A DNA stretch of 64,000 nt from Zobellella iuensis. Its GTDB lineage: Bacteria > Pseudomonadota > Gammaproteobacteria > Enterobacterales > Aeromonadaceae. The translations under genes and the position numbers were made by a program. Shown piece after piece: positions 37,741-49,003 of this stretch. The notes beneath the pieces were generated by a model. That model did not search any database. It was not told the DNA's origin and saw only the letters and a list, made by a program, of their open reading frames with translations. Location of the stretch: the NCBI RefSeq assembly GCF_016746085.1, contig NZ_JAERTZ010000018.1:310001-374000 (forward strand). Reading direction: 5' to 3'. The number at the start of each line of letters is the position of its first letter. Position 1 is the first letter of the stretch.

Positions 37741-38015
37741 GGGGGCTCCTTGCAGCGGAAACAGCATCCTCCTAAGTGTAGCGAGTCGGGCCCGGGGCGC
37801 CCTTGTCATCATTGCCATGGCGCTTGCTGGTGCCATTCAGCGCAGCCAGGGAGGTGAACGCAATTCAATATTCAACGCTACCAGTGCACATTACTGCGGA
37901 ATAAAATCACTTTTAATAATAAAAATATGGAGCTTATCTCCAAAACTTTCTCCCCGAGGCCCTGCCCCGCCCGCCGCCCGCCGCCCTGCTCCGCCAAGTT
38001 TCTCAGGCGTCGGGG

Positions 38016-38044
38016 TTGGCAAAGCCCGCCCGGCTTGCTATGGT
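38016..38044 (+). promoter_or_regulatory. Promoter of the his operon
   Basis: TTGGCA, a 17-base spacer and TATGGT end 39 bases before the hisL start. The rest of the 343-base gap from 37741 holds an AT-rich tract (about 37858-37935) and no other recognised feature. Confidence 0.65.
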
Positions 38045-38083
38045 GAGCCCAGACCATTAGAGAGATTCAGGTTACGCCTTTAT

Positions 38084-38128
38084 ATGAACTTCCTGCACAA
38101 CGCCAAGCATCATCATCATCCCGACTAG
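38084..38128 (+). CDS. hisL: his operon leader peptide
   Basis: 14-residue leader [14 protein letters not shown] with five histidines, four of them consecutive (residues 9-12). When His-tRNA is scarce, ribosomes stall on the His run and prevent formation of the terminator hairpin ahead of hisG. The E. coli leader has seven consecutive His, so this one is shorter but of the same design. Confidence 0.93.
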   Translation: MNFLHNAKHHHHPD

Positions 38129-38193
38129 TCTTTCAGGATATCTATTCTGGAAGACCTTGCGCTTGGCGGCTTCCAGCAGGACAGAAATACCAG

Positions 38194-38225
38194 ACCCTCG
38201 GAAGCTACCCTTCCGGGGGTTTTTC
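38194..38225 (+). terminator. his operon attenuator
   Basis: Stem ACCC-T-CGGAAG / CTTCCG-G-GGGT followed by TTTTTCGTTTT, 66 bases after the hisL stop and 40 bases before hisG. Alternative pairings between the leader region and the left arm are expected for attenuation but were not folded. Confidence 0.85.
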
Positions 38226-38264
38226 GTTTTACGGCTTTACGGTTTATCACAAGGAACACAGCAC

Positions 38265-39167
38265 ATGACATTGGATCAGAATCGCCTTCGCATCGCCCTT
38301 CAGAAATCCGGCCGCCTCAGCACCGACTGCCAGCAGTTGCTGAAAGGCTGCGGCGTCAAGCTCAACCTGCGCGAGCAGCGCCTGATCGCCCACGCCGAAA
38401 ACATGCCCCTCGACCTGCTGCGGGTGCGGGACGACGATATCCCCGGCCTGGTGATGGACGGCGTGGTCGATCTCGGCATCGTCGGCGAGAACGTGCTGGA
38501 AGAAACCGTGATGGAGCGCCAGGCCACCGGCCAGTCCGCCGAGTACAGCGTGCTCAAGCGGCTCGACTTCGGCGGCTGCCGGCTGTCGCTGGCGGTCTCC
38601 GAAGAGTTCGACTATCAGGGCCCCAAGAGCCTGGAAGGCAAGCGTATCGCCACCTCCTACCCCTGGCTGCTGAAGCGCTACATGGACAGCCAGGGCGTCA
38701 AGTTCAAGAGCGTGATGCTGAACGGCTCGGTGGAAGTGGCGCCCCGCGCCGGCCTGGCCGACGCCATCTGCGACCTGGTGTCCACCGGCGCCACCCTGGA
38801 GGCCAACGGCCTGGTGGAAACCGACGTCATCTACCGCTCCAAGGCGGTATTGATCCAGAGCGCCAATCCCCTGGCCGCCAACAAGCAGAAGGTTATCGAC
38901 AAGCTGCTGCCCCGCATCCAGGGCCTGCAGCAGGCACGGGAAAGCAAGTACATCATGCTGCACGCGCCCCAGGACAAGCTGGAGGAGGTGATCGCCCTGA
39001 TGCCCGGCGCCGAGCGCCCCACCATCATGCAGCTGGCCGGCGAAACCAAGCAGGTGGCCATCCATGTGGTCAGCACCGAAGATTTGTTCTGGGAAACCAT
39101 GGAAGGCCTCAAGGCCCTGGGCGCCTCTTCCATCCTGGTGCTGCCCATCGAGAAGATGATGGAGTAA
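38265..39167 (+). CDS. hisG: ATP phosphoribosyltransferase
   Basis: First step of histidine synthesis (PRPP + ATP), feedback-inhibited by histidine. 300 aa long form with the C-terminal ACT-like regulatory domain (from about 225, [19 protein letters not shown]), so no HisZ partner is needed. The start [19 protein letters not shown] is set by homology; the frame upstream runs through the attenuator. Phosphate loop in [16 protein letters not shown]. Confidence 0.96.
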   Translation: MTLDQNRLRIALQKSGRLSTDCQQLLKGCGVKLNLREQRLIAHAENMPLDLLRVRDDDIPGLVMDGVVDLGIVGENVLEETVMERQATGQSAEYSVLKRLDFGGCRLSLAVSEEFDYQGPKSLEGKRIATSYPWLLKRYMDSQGVKFKSVMLNGSVEVAPRAGLADAICDLVSTGATLEANGLVETDVIYRSKAVLIQSANPLAANKQKVIDKLLPRIQGLQQARESKYIMLHAPQDKLEEVIALMPGAERPTIMQLAGETKQVAIHVVSTEDLFWETMEGLKALGASSILVLPIEKMME

Positions 39168-39170
39168 GCC

Positions 39171-40463
39171 ATGCAAACCTTCGACTGGAACCGACTGAGC
39201 ACGCAAGAGCAGGCCGACGCCCTGCGCCGCCCCGCCCTGGCCCAGGGCGGGCGTGACGCCCAGGTCGCCGCCATCATCGGCCAGGTGCGCGCCGGCGGCG
39301 ATGCCGCCCTGCGGGAACTGACCCGCACCCTGGACAAGGTGGAACTCGAGCGCCTGCAGCTGACCGACGAGGACATCGCGGCCGCCGGCAGCCGGGTGAG
39401 CGAGGAGCTGAAAGCCGCCATCGAGCTGGCCATCGACAATATCGAGGCCTTCCACCGGGCCCAGCTCCCCGCCCCCGTGGTGCTGGACACCCAACCGGGG
39501 GTGCGCTGCGAGCTGCACTACCAGCCCATCGAAAAGGTCGGCCTCTATGTGCCCGGCGGCAGCGCGCCCCTGGTGTCCACCGTGATGATGCTGGCCATCC
39601 CGGCCAGGCTCGCCGGCTGCGAGCGGGTGGTGCTGTGCTCGCCGCCGCCGGTGAACGACGCCATCGTCTATACCGCCCGGCGCTGCGGCGTGGACGCCAT
39701 CTATAGCCTGGGCGGCGCCCAGGCGGTGGCCGCCCTGGCCTACGGCACCGAGACGGTGACCAAGGTGGACAAGATCTTCGGCCCGGGCAATGCCTGGGTG
39801 ACCGAGGCCAAGGGCCAGGTGTCCGGTGATGTGGACGGGGCCGCCATCGACATGCCCGCCGGCCCCTCGGAGGTGCTGGTGATCGCCGACGAGTCCGCCG
39901 ACGCCGCCTTTATCGCCTCGGATCTGCTGTCCCAGGCCGAGCACGGCCCCGACTCCCAGGTGATACTGGTCACCCCCAGCCGCGTCCTGGCCGAGCGGGT
40001 AGATGCCGCCCTGGCCGAGCAGCTGGCCAGCCTGTCCCGGGCCGACATCGCCCGCCGGGCCCTGGCCGAGAGCCGCACCTTTATCTGCGACGATCTGGCC
40101 CAGGCCGCCGCCATCTCCAACGCCTATGCGCCCGAGCACCTCATAGTGCAGACCGAAGACCCGCGTGCCCTGCTGCCCAAACTCAGGAACGCGGGCTCCA
40201 TCTTCCTCGGCGCCTGGACCCCGGAGTCGGTGGGCGATTACGCCAGCGGCACCAACCACACCCTGCCCACCTACGGCTATGCCCGCACCTGCTCCAGCCT
40301 GGGGCTGGCCGACTACCAGCGCCGCTACACGGTGCAGGAGCTGAGCCCGGCGGGGCTGCAAGCCATAGGCCCGGCGGTGGAGCTGCTCGCCGCCACCGAA
40401 ACCCTGGATGCCCACAAAAACGCGGTCAGCCTGCGGCTGGCCAAACTGGAGAAACAACAATGA
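39171..40463 (+). CDS. hisD: Histidinol dehydrogenase
   Basis: NAD- and zinc-dependent two-step oxidation of L-histidinol to L-histidine, the last steps of the pathway. 430 aa. The signature segment [35 protein letters not shown] with conserved Gln-Ala-Glu-His, and YAPEHL later, are present. Starts 3 bases after hisG and overlaps hisC by four bases (ATGA). Confidence 0.96.
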   Translation: MQTFDWNRLSTQEQADALRRPALAQGGRDAQVAAIIGQVRAGGDAALRELTRTLDKVELERLQLTDEDIAAAGSRVSEELKAAIELAIDNIEAFHRAQLPAPVVLDTQPGVRCELHYQPIEKVGLYVPGGSAPLVSTVMMLAIPARLAGCERVVLCSPPPVNDAIVYTARRCGVDAIYSLGGAQAVAALAYGTETVTKVDKIFGPGNAWVTEAKGQVSGDVDGAAIDMPAGPSEVLVIADESADAAFIASDLLSQAEHGPDSQVILVTPSRVLAERVDAALAEQLASLSRADIARRALAESRTFICDDLAQAAAISNAYAPEHLIVQTEDPRALLPKLRNAGSIFLGAWTPESVGDYASGTNHTLPTYGYARTCSSLGLADYQRRYTVQELSPAGLQAIGPAVELLAATETLDAHKNAVSLRLAKLEKQQ

Positions 40464-41518
40464 GCCTCACCCAACTGGCCCGTGCCCAGGTTCAGGCGCT
40501 CACCCCCTACCAGTCCGCCCGCCGCATCGGCGGCCAGGGCCATATCTGGTTGAACGCCAACGAAGCGGCCGACAGCGGCCAGTTCACCCTGGACTGCTCG
40601 CGCCTGAACCGCTACCCCGAGTGCCAGCCGCCCGGGGTGATCAACGGCTACGCCGCCTACGCCGGCGTGGCCCCCGAGCAGGTGCTGGTCAGCCGCGGCG
40701 GTGACGAGGGCATAGAGCTGCTGATCCGCACCTTCTGCGAGCCGGGCCGGGACAAGATCATCATCTGCACCCCCACCTACGGCATGTACGCCATCAGCGC
40801 CGAGACCAACGGCGTGGGCATCATCGACGTGCCGCTGCAGGCGAGCCGCCAGCCCGACTTCGACGGCATCATCGACCGCCTCGGCGAGGCCAAGCTGGTG
40901 TTCCTGTGCTCGCCCAACAACCCGACCGGCGATCTGGTGGAGCAGGGCGGCCTTCTCCGCCTGCTCGAGGCCGCCCGCGGCCGCGCCCTGGTGGTGGTGG
41001 ACGAGGCCTATATCGAATTCTGCCCCGAGCACAGCCAGGCCGGCCTGCTGGCCGACCACCCGGAGCTGGTGCTTATCCGCACCCTGTCCAAGGCCTTCGG
41101 CCTGGCCGGCATCCGCTGCGGCTTCACCCTGGCCAACCCGGAAGTGGTGGGCCTGCTGCTCAAGGTCATCGCCCCCTACCCCATCCCCGAGCCGGTGGCC
41201 CAGATCGCCGCCCAGGCCCTCAGCGAGGACGGCCTTACGCGGATGCGCGCGCGGGTGGCGGAGATCAACCGGCTCAAGGCGGAATTGGCGGCGCAACTCG
41301 CCGGCAGCGCCCAGGTCAAGGAAGTGTTCGCCCCCAACGGCAACTACCTGCTGGTGCGCTTCACCCCCGGCAGCGCCGTCTTTGCCCGCATGAGCAGGGC
41401 GGGTATCATACTGCGTGATTTTTCCAGCAAGCCGGGGCTTGCCGACTGCATTCGTATCACCATCGGCGATCAAGCCGAAATGGACGCGGTACTGGCCGTA
41501 CTGCAACAGGAGCAATAA
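40460..41518 (+). CDS. hisC: Histidinol-phosphate aminotransferase
   Basis: PLP enzyme converting imidazole-acetol phosphate to histidinol phosphate. 352 aa, class I/II fold. [17 protein letters not shown] binds PLP phosphate, [10 protein letters not shown] is the family motif, [10 protein letters not shown] has the pyridine-contacting Asp, and the Schiff-base Lys is in [15 protein letters not shown]. The stop is directly followed by the hisB GTG. Confidence 0.95.
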   Translation: MSLTQLARAQVQALTPYQSARRIGGQGHIWLNANEAADSGQFTLDCSRLNRYPECQPPGVINGYAAYAGVAPEQVLVSRGGDEGIELLIRTFCEPGRDKIIICTPTYGMYAISAETNGVGIIDVPLQASRQPDFDGIIDRLGEAKLVFLCSPNNPTGDLVEQGGLLRLLEAARGRALVVVDEAYIEFCPEHSQAGLLADHPELVLIRTLSKAFGLAGIRCGFTLANPEVVGLLLKVIAPYPIPEPVAQIAAQALSEDGLTRMRARVAEINRLKAELAAQLAGSAQVKEVFAPNGNYLLVRFTPGSAVFARMSRAGIILRDFSSKPGLADCIRITIGDQAEMDAVLAVLQQEQ

Positions 41519-42589
41519 GTGACTAAGGAACGTATTTTATTCATCGACCGCGACGGCACCATGGTGGAAGAGCCGCCGGTCGACAAACAGCTGGACCGGC
41601 TCGACAAACTGGCCTTCCTGCCCGGCATGATCCCCGCCCTGCTCAAGCTGCAGGACGCGGGCTACCGGCTGGTGATGGTCACCAACCAGGACGGCCTGGG
41701 CACCGACAGCTTCCCTAAAGAAGACTTCGACGCCCCCCACAACCTGATGATGCAGATCCTGACCTCCCAGGGCGTCAAATTCGACGACATCCTGATCTGC
41801 CCCCATTTCCAGCACGACGACTGCGCCTGCCGCAAGCCGCGCCTGGGGTTGGTCAAAGACTACCTGCAAGGCGGCCGCATCGACTTCACCGACTCCTGGG
41901 TGATCGGCGATCGCATCACCGACATGCAACTGGCCGAGAACATGGGCCTGCCCGGCCTGCACTACGGCCACCACGACCTGGGCTGGGCCGAGATAGTCGC
42001 GCGCCTTCTGAGCCGCGGCCGCACCGCCGAGGTGACCCGCACCACCAAGGAAACCGACATCCGCATCAAGCTGGATCTGGACCAGAGCGGCGGCAACAAG
42101 ATCCACACCGGGCTCGGCTTCTTCGACCACATGCTGGATCAGATCGCCACCCACGCCGGCTTCCACCTGGAAGTGGCGGTCGAGGGCGACCTGCACATCG
42201 ACGATCACCACACGGTAGAAGACACCGCCCTGGCCCTGGGCGAGGCGCTGCGCAAGGCGCTCGGCAACAAACGCGGCATCGGCCGCTTCGGTTTCGTGCT
42301 GCCGATGGACGAGTGCGAGGCCGCCATCACCCTGGACCTGTCCGGCCGCCCCTATCTGGTGTTCGAGGCCGAGTTCCACCGGGACAGCGTGGGCGACATG
42401 GCGGTGGAGATGGTGCCCCACTTCTTCCGCTCACTCAGCGACAGCCTGGCCGCCAACATCCACCTGCGGGTGACCGGCGACAATACCCACCACATGGTGG
42501 AAAGCCTGTTCAAGGGCTTCGGCCGGGCCCTGCGCCAGGCCATCCGGGTGGAAGGCGATGATCTGCCGTCGAGCAAGGGGGTACTGTGA
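41519..42589 (+). CDS. hisB: Bifunctional histidinol-phosphatase / imidazoleglycerol-phosphate dehydratase
   Basis: Fusion enzyme for two non-consecutive steps. The N-terminal HAD phosphatase has nucleophile Asp10 and Asp12 in [15 protein letters not shown] and zinc-loop Cys in [14 protein letters not shown]. The C-terminal IGP dehydratase (from about 168) has the metal-binding His clusters [27 protein letters not shown] and [11 protein letters not shown]. 356 aa. GTG start immediately after hisC. The bifunctional form is typical of Enterobacterales, Vibrionales and relatives. Confidence 0.96.
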   Translation: MTKERILFIDRDGTMVEEPPVDKQLDRLDKLAFLPGMIPALLKLQDAGYRLVMVTNQDGLGTDSFPKEDFDAPHNLMMQILTSQGVKFDDILICPHFQHDDCACRKPRLGLVKDYLQGGRIDFTDSWVIGDRITDMQLAENMGLPGLHYGHHDLGWAEIVARLLSRGRTAEVTRTTKETDIRIKLDLDQSGGNKIHTGLGFFDHMLDQIATHAGFHLEVAVEGDLHIDDHHTVEDTALALGEALRKALGNKRGIGRFGFVLPMDECEAAITLDLSGRPYLVFEAEFHRDSVGDMAVEMVPHFFRSLSDSLAANIHLRVTGDNTHHMVESLFKGFGRALRQAIRVEGDDLPSSKGVL

Positions 42590-43176
42590 AGGTCGTCATT
42601 ATCGATACCGGCTGCGCCAACCTGTCTTCCGTGCGCTACGCCATCGAGCGCCTGGGCTACCAGGTACAGGTGAGCAAGGATCCGCAGGTGGTGCTGGCCG
42701 CCGACAAGCTGTTCCTGCCCGGCGTAGGCACCGCCCGCGAGGCGATGAAGAACCTGAAGGCGCGCAACCTGATCGAACTTGTCAACCGGTTGCAGCAGCC
42801 GGTGCTCGGCATCTGCCTCGGCATGCAGATGCTGGTCAACCGCTCCGAAGAGGGCGACGTCGAGTGCCTGGGCAAGATCGACGCCGACTGCACCAAGCTG
42901 GTGGGCGGCGACGGTATCCGCCTGCCGCACATGGGTTGGAACCAGATCACCCCCATGCCCGGCCACCCGCTGTTCAAGGACATTCCCGACGGCAGTTTCT
43001 TCTACTTCGTGCACTCCTACGCGGTGCCGGTGGGCGAATACACCCTGGCCTCCTGCCGGTATGGCCAGGCCTTCAGCGCCGCCATCGGCCAGGAGAACTT
43101 CTTCGGCGTACAATTCCACCCGGAGCGCTCCGGTGCCGCCGGCGCCCAGTTGCTGAAAAACTTCCTGGAGCTGTAA
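42586..43176 (+). CDS. hisH: Imidazole glycerol phosphate synthase glutaminase subunit
   Basis: Class I glutamine amidotransferase feeding ammonia to HisF. 196 aa. The nucleophile Cys is in GICLGMQML (about residue 81) and the His-Glu pair in [11 protein letters not shown] (C-terminal). GTG start overlapping the hisB stop by four bases. Confidence 0.95.
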   Translation: MKVVIIDTGCANLSSVRYAIERLGYQVQVSKDPQVVLAADKLFLPGVGTAREAMKNLKARNLIELVNRLQQPVLGICLGMQMLVNRSEEGDVECLGKIDADCTKLVGGDGIRLPHMGWNQITPMPGHPLFKDIPDGSFFYFVHSYAVPVGEYTLASCRYGQAFSAAIGQENFFGVQFHPERSGAAGAQLLKNFLEL

Positions 43177-44664
<1,488 letters not shown>

Positions 44665-44672
<8 letters not shown>

Positions 44673-45270
44673 CGCCAACCAGCTGGACTGGGACAAGGTC
44701 GACGGCCTGATGCCCGCCATAGTGCAGGACTGCCACAGCGGCCGGGTGCTGATGCTCGGCTACATGAACCGGGAAGCGCTGGAAAAGACCCAGGCCACCG
44801 GCCAGGTCACCTTCTTCAGCCGCACCAAGAACCGGCTCTGGACCAAGGGCGAAACCTCGGGCCATGTACTGCAGCTGCGCGACCTCAGCACCGACTGCGA
44901 TCAGGACACCCTGCTGGCACTGGTGGAGCCCATCGGCCCCACCTGCCACCTGGGCAATGTGTCCTGCTTCAACGATCAGCAACTGCCGTCCTTGAGCTTT
45001 CTCGCCGAGCTGGAGCAGGTGCTGGCCAGCCGCAAGGGCGCGGATCCGGCCACCAGCTACACCGCCAGCCTCTACGCCAAGGGCACCAAGCGCATCGCCC
45101 AGAAGGTGGGTGAGGAAGGGGTGGAAACGGCGCTGGCCGCCACGGTGCACGACCACGAAGAGCTGGTCAGCGAGTCCGCCGACCTGCTCTACCACCTCAC
45201 CGTGCTGCTACAGCAGGAAGGGTTGCAGCTGACCGACGTGGTCAACAAGCTGAAAGCGCGGCATAAGTAA
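44665..45270 (+). CDS. hisI: Bifunctional phosphoribosyl-AMP cyclohydrolase / phosphoribosyl-ATP pyrophosphatase
   Basis: Carries out steps 2 and 3 of the pathway. 201 aa fusion. The cyclohydrolase domain (about 1-105) has [41 protein letters not shown] and zinc-ligand Cys in STDCDQDT and [12 protein letters not shown]. The MazG-like pyrophosphatase domain (from about 113) has [16 protein letters not shown] start. Last gene of the operon. Confidence 0.96.
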
Positions 45271-45282
45271 GCCGCCCCCCCT

Positions 45283-45326
45283 AAAAGGGGTCCTAGTCAC
45301 TTTTTAATTGACTAGGACCCCTTTTT
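45283..45326 (+). terminator. Terminator of the his operon
   Basis: A perfect 17-base-pair stem (AAAAGGGGTCCTAGTCA and its complement, 9-base loop) ending in TTTTT, 12 bases after the hisI stop. Confidence 0.9.
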
Positions 45327-45461
45327 CTCTTTTGCTTCGCCCACACACAGATTATGTAAAATAGATGCGCCTACAGCCCCCCTCCCTGCCGGCCTGGCGT
45401 GCCACCCGATCCTGCTGCTTGCGCCGCGCCGTCTCGCCTGCTAGATTCAAAAGCACCCAAA

Positions 45462-45480
45462 GTATGTTGGCATAAATTAT
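45462..45480 (+). other. Ter-like replication arrest site abutting tus (copy 3)
   Basis: GTATGTTGGCATAAATTAT, differing at one base from copies 1 and 2 and in the same orientation. Its last two bases are the AT of the tus ATG codon. In E. coli TerB lies just upstream of tus in the same orientation and Tus bound there represses tus. The even tighter overlap here should block ribosome or polymerase access. The GTATG end faces left, so rightward forks would be arrested. The 208-base gap before tus otherwise holds only the his terminator and a weak promoter candidate (TTGCTT at 45332). Confidence 0.85.
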
Positions 45481-46366
45481 GTTCACCCTCGCCGCCCGCC
45501 TGCGCCACGCCTTCGCCGAGCTGGAAAGCACCACCAGCACCCTCTGCCAGTTCCTGGCCGAGGCCACCCCCTTCGCCCGCTGCTATACCCTGCCGCCCGT
45601 GCCCCTCGGCCAGGAGCATGAGCCGGTGGCGCGGATCCCTGTCAGCCCCCTGCGGGATGAAGATGCCCTGCACGCCGCCCTGGCGGCCTATCGCCGGTGG
45701 CACCTGCAACCGGACTGCTCGGCCAAGGCCAGCTTCCGCCTGCCCGGCCTGCTGCTGCTGCCCGCCGCCCTCGGGGACGACACCACCGCCCTGGTGGACG
45801 AGGTCAACCGGCTCAAGCAGGCGTTCAGGGCGCTGGTGCAGGAAGCCGAGGGCCGCGACCAGAAGTTCGCCCTGGTGCACGACACCCTGCCCGGCCTCGT
45901 CACCCTGCAGGTCTACCGCCAGCTGGTGCTGCTGCCCCGCCCCGCCTCACGGCTGGGCTTTACCTGGGCCAACAAGCAGATCATCCAGAAGCTGGATAAA
46001 GAGCAACTGGTCCGCCAGCTTACCGAGTCCCGGCAGAAGCCCCCTCCCCTGGTCGATGCCCTGACCTGGCTGCAATGCGTGGACCGGGAGATCTACGACG
46101 TCAAGCGGCTGCCGCCGGGGGTGGAGCTGCGCCTGCGCCGGCCGGTCAAGACCCACCCCATGGTCAATGTGCGCTGGTGCGAGGAGATCAAACCCCGCCA
46201 GCAACAGGTCAAGGCCCACCTGCCCCTTATCCTGTGCCAGGACGAGCCGCCGGCGGTGACTCCGCTCGGGGACTATCCCCCGGCCAACCACCGCAAGCGC
46301 CGGGAAGCCAGCATCAAGGACGAGCCGCTCATTCCCCGGCTGCATATCTACCCCTACCGGCCCTGA
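45479..46366 (+). CDS. tus: DNA replication terminus site-binding protein Tus (divergent)
   Basis: Monomeric protein that binds Ter DNA and stops replication forks from one side. 295 aa (E. coli 309). Overall identity to E. coli looks low, but ordered landmarks match: FRLPG at 86-90, HDTLPGLVTLQVYRQL at 134-149, FTWANKQIIQKL at 161-172, RRPVK at 220-224, and LIPRLHIY at 284-291. E. coli lock residues Phe140, His144 and Gly149, which hold the flipped cytosine, correspond to Phe130, His134 and Gly139. E. coli Lys89 corresponds to Lys83. A Ter-like site directly precedes the start codon, supporting the identification and autorepression. Gene context (between his and a Bcr/CflA exporter) differs from E. 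coli. Confidence 0.9.
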   Translation: MFTLAARLRHAFAELESTTSTLCQFLAEATPFARCYTLPPVPLGQEHEPVARIPVSPLRDEDALHAALAAYRRWHLQPDCSAKASFRLPGLLLLPAALGDDTTALVDEVNRLKQAFRALVQEAEGRDQKFALVHDTLPGLVTLQVYRQLVLLPRPASRLGFTWANKQIIQKLDKEQLVRQLTESRQKPPPLVDALTWLQCVDREIYDVKRLPPGVELRLRRPVKTHPMVNVRWCEEIKPRQQQVKAHLPLILCQDEPPAVTPLGDYPPANHRKRREASIKDEPLIPRLHIYPYRP

Positions 46367-46378
46367 GACGAACATCTT

Positions 46379-46407
46379 TTGCATGATAATGGTTATCATG
46401 TTTAAAT
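46379..46407 (+). promoter_or_regulatory. Promoter overlapping a Fur-box-like palindrome
   Basis: TTGCAT at 46379-46384, a 17-base spacer and TTAAAT at 46402-46407 form a promoter for the exporter gene. The spacer contains TGATAAT-G-GTTATCA (46384-46398), matching the Fur 7-1-7 inverted repeat (TGATAATnATTATCA) in 13 of 14 defined positions. Binding of Fur-Fe there would occlude RNA polymerase, so the gene should be induced by iron limitation. Confidence 0.65.
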
Positions 46408-46438
46408 TGGTTGCACTTGTTACCGCCGGAAGTTCCTC

Positions 46439-47629
46439 ATGGGTCTGCCCCTTTCCCTGCTGCTGTTGCTGGCGAGTCTCGCCGGCCTGACGCCGCTCGC
46501 CATCGACATGTACCTGCCGAGCCTGCCCACCATAGCCCGGGATCTGGGCGTGCCGGTGGCCCAGGCCCAGCTCACCATCAGCGTCTTCCTGGCCGGCTTC
46601 GCCCTCGGCCAGCTGTTCTACGGCCCCCTGGCCGACAGCGTGGGCCGCAAGCCGGTGATGCTCGGCGGCCTGGCGCTCTTTACCCTGGCCAGCATCGGCT
46701 GCGCCTTCGCCGACAGCATAGAGACGCTGATGGCCTTTCGCCTGCTGCAGGCCGTGGGCGGTGCCGCCGGCTCCGTGGTGCTCAACGCCCTGCTGCGCGA
46801 CATGTTCGAGCGGGACATGTTCGCCCGGGTCATGTCCATGGTGATACTGGTGATGACGCTGGCCCCCCTGCTCGCCCCCATTATCGGCGGCTACCTGCTG
46901 CTGGTGGCCCACTGGCACAGCATCTTCGTGCTGCTGGCGGCCATCGGCGCCCTGGTCAGCATCGCCCTGGCCATCAAGATCCCCGAAACCCTCAAACCCG
47001 AGCTGCGCCAATCGTTCCGGCTGCTGCCCATACTGCGCAACTACGGCAAGGTGCTGAGCCACCGGGCGGCCCTGGGTTATATCCTGTGCGGGGCGCTGAC
47101 CACCGCCTCCATGTTCGCCTTTATCTCCGGCTCGCCGCTGGTGTATATCGAACTGTTCGGGGTCCCGGCCCAGCACTACGGCCTGCTGTTCGGCCTGAAT
47201 ATCCTGCTGATGATGGTGCTCACCTTCGGCAACAGCCGGCTGGTCAAGCGCCTCGGCAGCGATCGCCTGCTCAAGGTGGGGCTCACGACGGCGGCCCTCG
47301 CCGCCCTGGTGCTGATGTTCAATGCCGCCACCGGAGCGGGCGGCCTCTGGGGCATAGTGCTGCCGATCATGGTGCTGATCGCCCAGATCAGCCTGATCGG
47401 CGCCAACGCCATGGCCGGCCTGCTCAGCCACTTTCCGGAAACCGCCGGCACCGCCTCGGCCCTGGCCGGCACCACCCGTTTCGGCCTGGGCGCGGTGGCC
47501 GCCTTCGCGGTCAATGCCAGTCATGTGCCCTCGGCCCTGCCCATGGCGCTGGTGATGAGCCTGTGCACCTGGCTGGCCCTGTCCGGCTACTGGCTGCTGG
47601 TGCATCCGGCACTGAAAGCCCGGGCATAA
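46439..47629 (+). CDS. Bcr/CflA family MFS efflux transporter
   Basis: 12-helix drug:H+ antiporter, 396 aa. The family signature between the first helices is clear: PLAIDMYLPSLPTIARDLGVPVAQAQLTISVFLAGFALGQLFYGPLADSVGRKPVML (residues about 19-75), followed by RLLQAVGGAAGSVVLNALLRDM and APIIGGYLL. Bcr/CflA members export bicyclomycin, sulfonamides, chloramphenicol or dipeptides. Here a Fur-box-like palindrome overlaps the promoter, hinting at a siderophore or iron-linked substrate. Monocistronic between tus and aspC. Confidence 0.88.
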   Translation: MGLPLSLLLLLASLAGLTPLAIDMYLPSLPTIARDLGVPVAQAQLTISVFLAGFALGQLFYGPLADSVGRKPVMLGGLALFTLASIGCAFADSIETLMAFRLLQAVGGAAGSVVLNALLRDMFERDMFARVMSMVILVMTLAPLLAPIIGGYLLLVAHWHSIFVLLAAIGALVSIALAIKIPETLKPELRQSFRLLPILRNYGKVLSHRAALGYILCGALTTASMFAFISGSPLVYIELFGVPAQHYGLLFGLNILLMMVLTFGNSRLVKRLGSDRLLKVGLTTAALAALVLMFNAATGAGGLWGIVLPIMVLIAQISLIGANAMAGLLSHFPETAGTASALAGTTRFGLGAVAAFAVNASHVPSALPMALVMSLCTWLALSGYWLLVHPALKARA

Positions 47630-47667
47630 ATTCCCCGGTGAAAGCCGTTTTTTAATGGGGGCGCAAG

Positions 47668-47676
47668 TGTTATAAC
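47668..47676 (+). promoter_or_regulatory. Extended -10 promoter of aspC
   Basis: TGTTATAAC (TGn plus TATAAC), 62 bases before the aspC start, with a T-rich -35 region 17 bases upstream. Confidence 0.4.
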
Positions 47677-47737
47677 TAGGGGCTGTCGCAGCCCGCGACC
47701 CGGACCCAATTTATTATCACAAGGAATCAACACTACC

Positions 47738-48928
47738 ATGTTCGAGAAGGTCACCGCCGCCCCTGCCGATCCCATCCTGGGCCTCACCGACGCGTTCCGC
47801 CAGGATCCCCGTACCGACAAGATCAACCTGGGTGTGGGCATCTACAAAGACGAAGCCGGCCAGACCCCGGTGCTGCGTTGCGTGAAAAAAGCCGAAGCCC
47901 GCCTGGTGCAGGAGCAGACCACCAAGAACTATCTCAGCATTGAAGGCACCGAGGCCTACGGCCGCGTGGTGCAACAGCTGCTGTTCGGCACCGGCTCCGC
48001 CGTGACCGAAGCCAAACGCGCCCGCACCGCCCAGGCACCGGGCGGCACCGGCGCCCTGCGCATCGCCGGCGAATTCATCGCCCGCCAGCTCGGCGCCGGC
48101 ACCATTTGGATCTCCAACCCCACCTGGGCCAACCACAGAGCCGTGTTCATCGCCGCCGGCCTGGAGGTGAAGGAGTACGGCTACTACAACGCCGACACCA
48201 AGGATCTGGACTTCGACGCCATGCTGGCCGACCTGGCCCAGGCCAAGGCCGGCGACGTGGTGCTGCTGCACGGCTGCTGCCACAACCCCACCGGCATCGA
48301 CCCCACCGCCGAGCAATGGCAACAACTGGCCAAACTGTCCGCCGAGAAAGGCTGGCTGCCGCTGTTCGACTTCGCCTACCAGGGCTTCGCCAAGGGCATA
48401 GAGGAAGACGCCTACGGCCTGCGGGTATTCGCCGAGCACAACCAGGAGCTGCTGATCGCCAGCTCCTTCTCCAAGAATTTCGGCCTGTACAACGAGCGGG
48501 TGGGTGCCTTCACCCTGGTGGCCAGCGACGCCGCCGTGGCCGACACCGCCTTCAGCCAGGTGAAAACCATCATCCGCGCCAACTACTCCAACCCGCCCTC
48601 CCACGGCGCCGCCGTGGTGGCCCTGGTGGCCGAGGATCCGGCGCTGTACCAGGACTGGCTGAACGAGCTGGCCGAAATGCGCGACCGCATCCAGGAAATG
48701 CGTACCCTGCTGGTGGAAAAACTGTCCAGCCGCGGCGTGGATCAGGACTTCAGCTTTATCGCCCGCCAGAACGGCATGTTCTCCTTCTCCGGCCTGGACA
48801 AGGAGCAGGTGGAGCGGCTGAAGAACGAGTTCGGCATCTACATCGTCGGCTCGGGCCGCATCAGCGTGGCCGGCATCACCAAGTCGAACATCGACGCCCT
48901 GTGCGACGCCGTCGCCGCGGTGATCTGA
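47738..48928 (+). CDS. aspC: Aspartate (aromatic) aminotransferase
   Basis: PLP enzyme interconverting aspartate/2-oxoglutarate and oxaloacetate/glutamate, also acting on aromatic amino acids. 396 aa, the same as E. coli AspC, with very high similarity ([55 protein letters not shown]). The Schiff-base Lys is in [20 protein letters not shown] and the substrate-binding Arg in [10 protein letters not shown]. TyrB function is possible because the two are paralogous, but AspC fits better. A strong terminator follows. Confidence 0.93.
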   Translation: MFEKVTAAPADPILGLTDAFRQDPRTDKINLGVGIYKDEAGQTPVLRCVKKAEARLVQEQTTKNYLSIEGTEAYGRVVQQLLFGTGSAVTEAKRARTAQAPGGTGALRIAGEFIARQLGAGTIWISNPTWANHRAVFIAAGLEVKEYGYYNADTKDLDFDAMLADLAQAKAGDVVLLHGCCHNPTGIDPTAEQWQQLAKLSAEKGWLPLFDFAYQGFAKGIEEDAYGLRVFAEHNQELLIASSFSKNFGLYNERVGAFTLVASDAAVADTAFSQVKTIIRANYSNPPSHGAAVVALVAEDPALYQDWLNELAEMRDRIQEMRTLLVEKLSSRGVDQDFSFIARQNGMFSFSGLDKEQVERLKNEFGIYIVGSGRISVAGITKSNIDALCDAVAAVI

Positions 48929-48947
48929 GCCCGTTCACCCGGACGAC

Positions 48948-48973
48948 AAAGCCCCGCTCCGGCGGGGCTTTTT
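48948..48973 (+). terminator. Terminator of aspC
   Basis: AAAGCCCCGC-TCCG-GCGGGGCTTT followed by TTTATT, 20 bases after the aspC stop. It also faces the leftward signalling cluster, which ends at 49004, and could act on both. Confidence 0.9.
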
Positions 48974-49003
48974 ATTGTTTATCGCCGTGCGGGCCGCGCC
49001 TGC

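Noticed and set aside
45462..45478. The GTATGTTGGCATAAATTAT motif as a sigma-54 promoter
   Set aside because: TTGGCAT resembles a -24 element, but there is no TTGCA or GC dinucleotide at -12, and the same motif recurs between convergent genes, where no promoter is needed.
46411..47655. 414-codon frame overlapping the Bcr/CflA gene
   Set aside because: Arg/Pro/Gly-rich shadow in another frame of a well-identified transporter.
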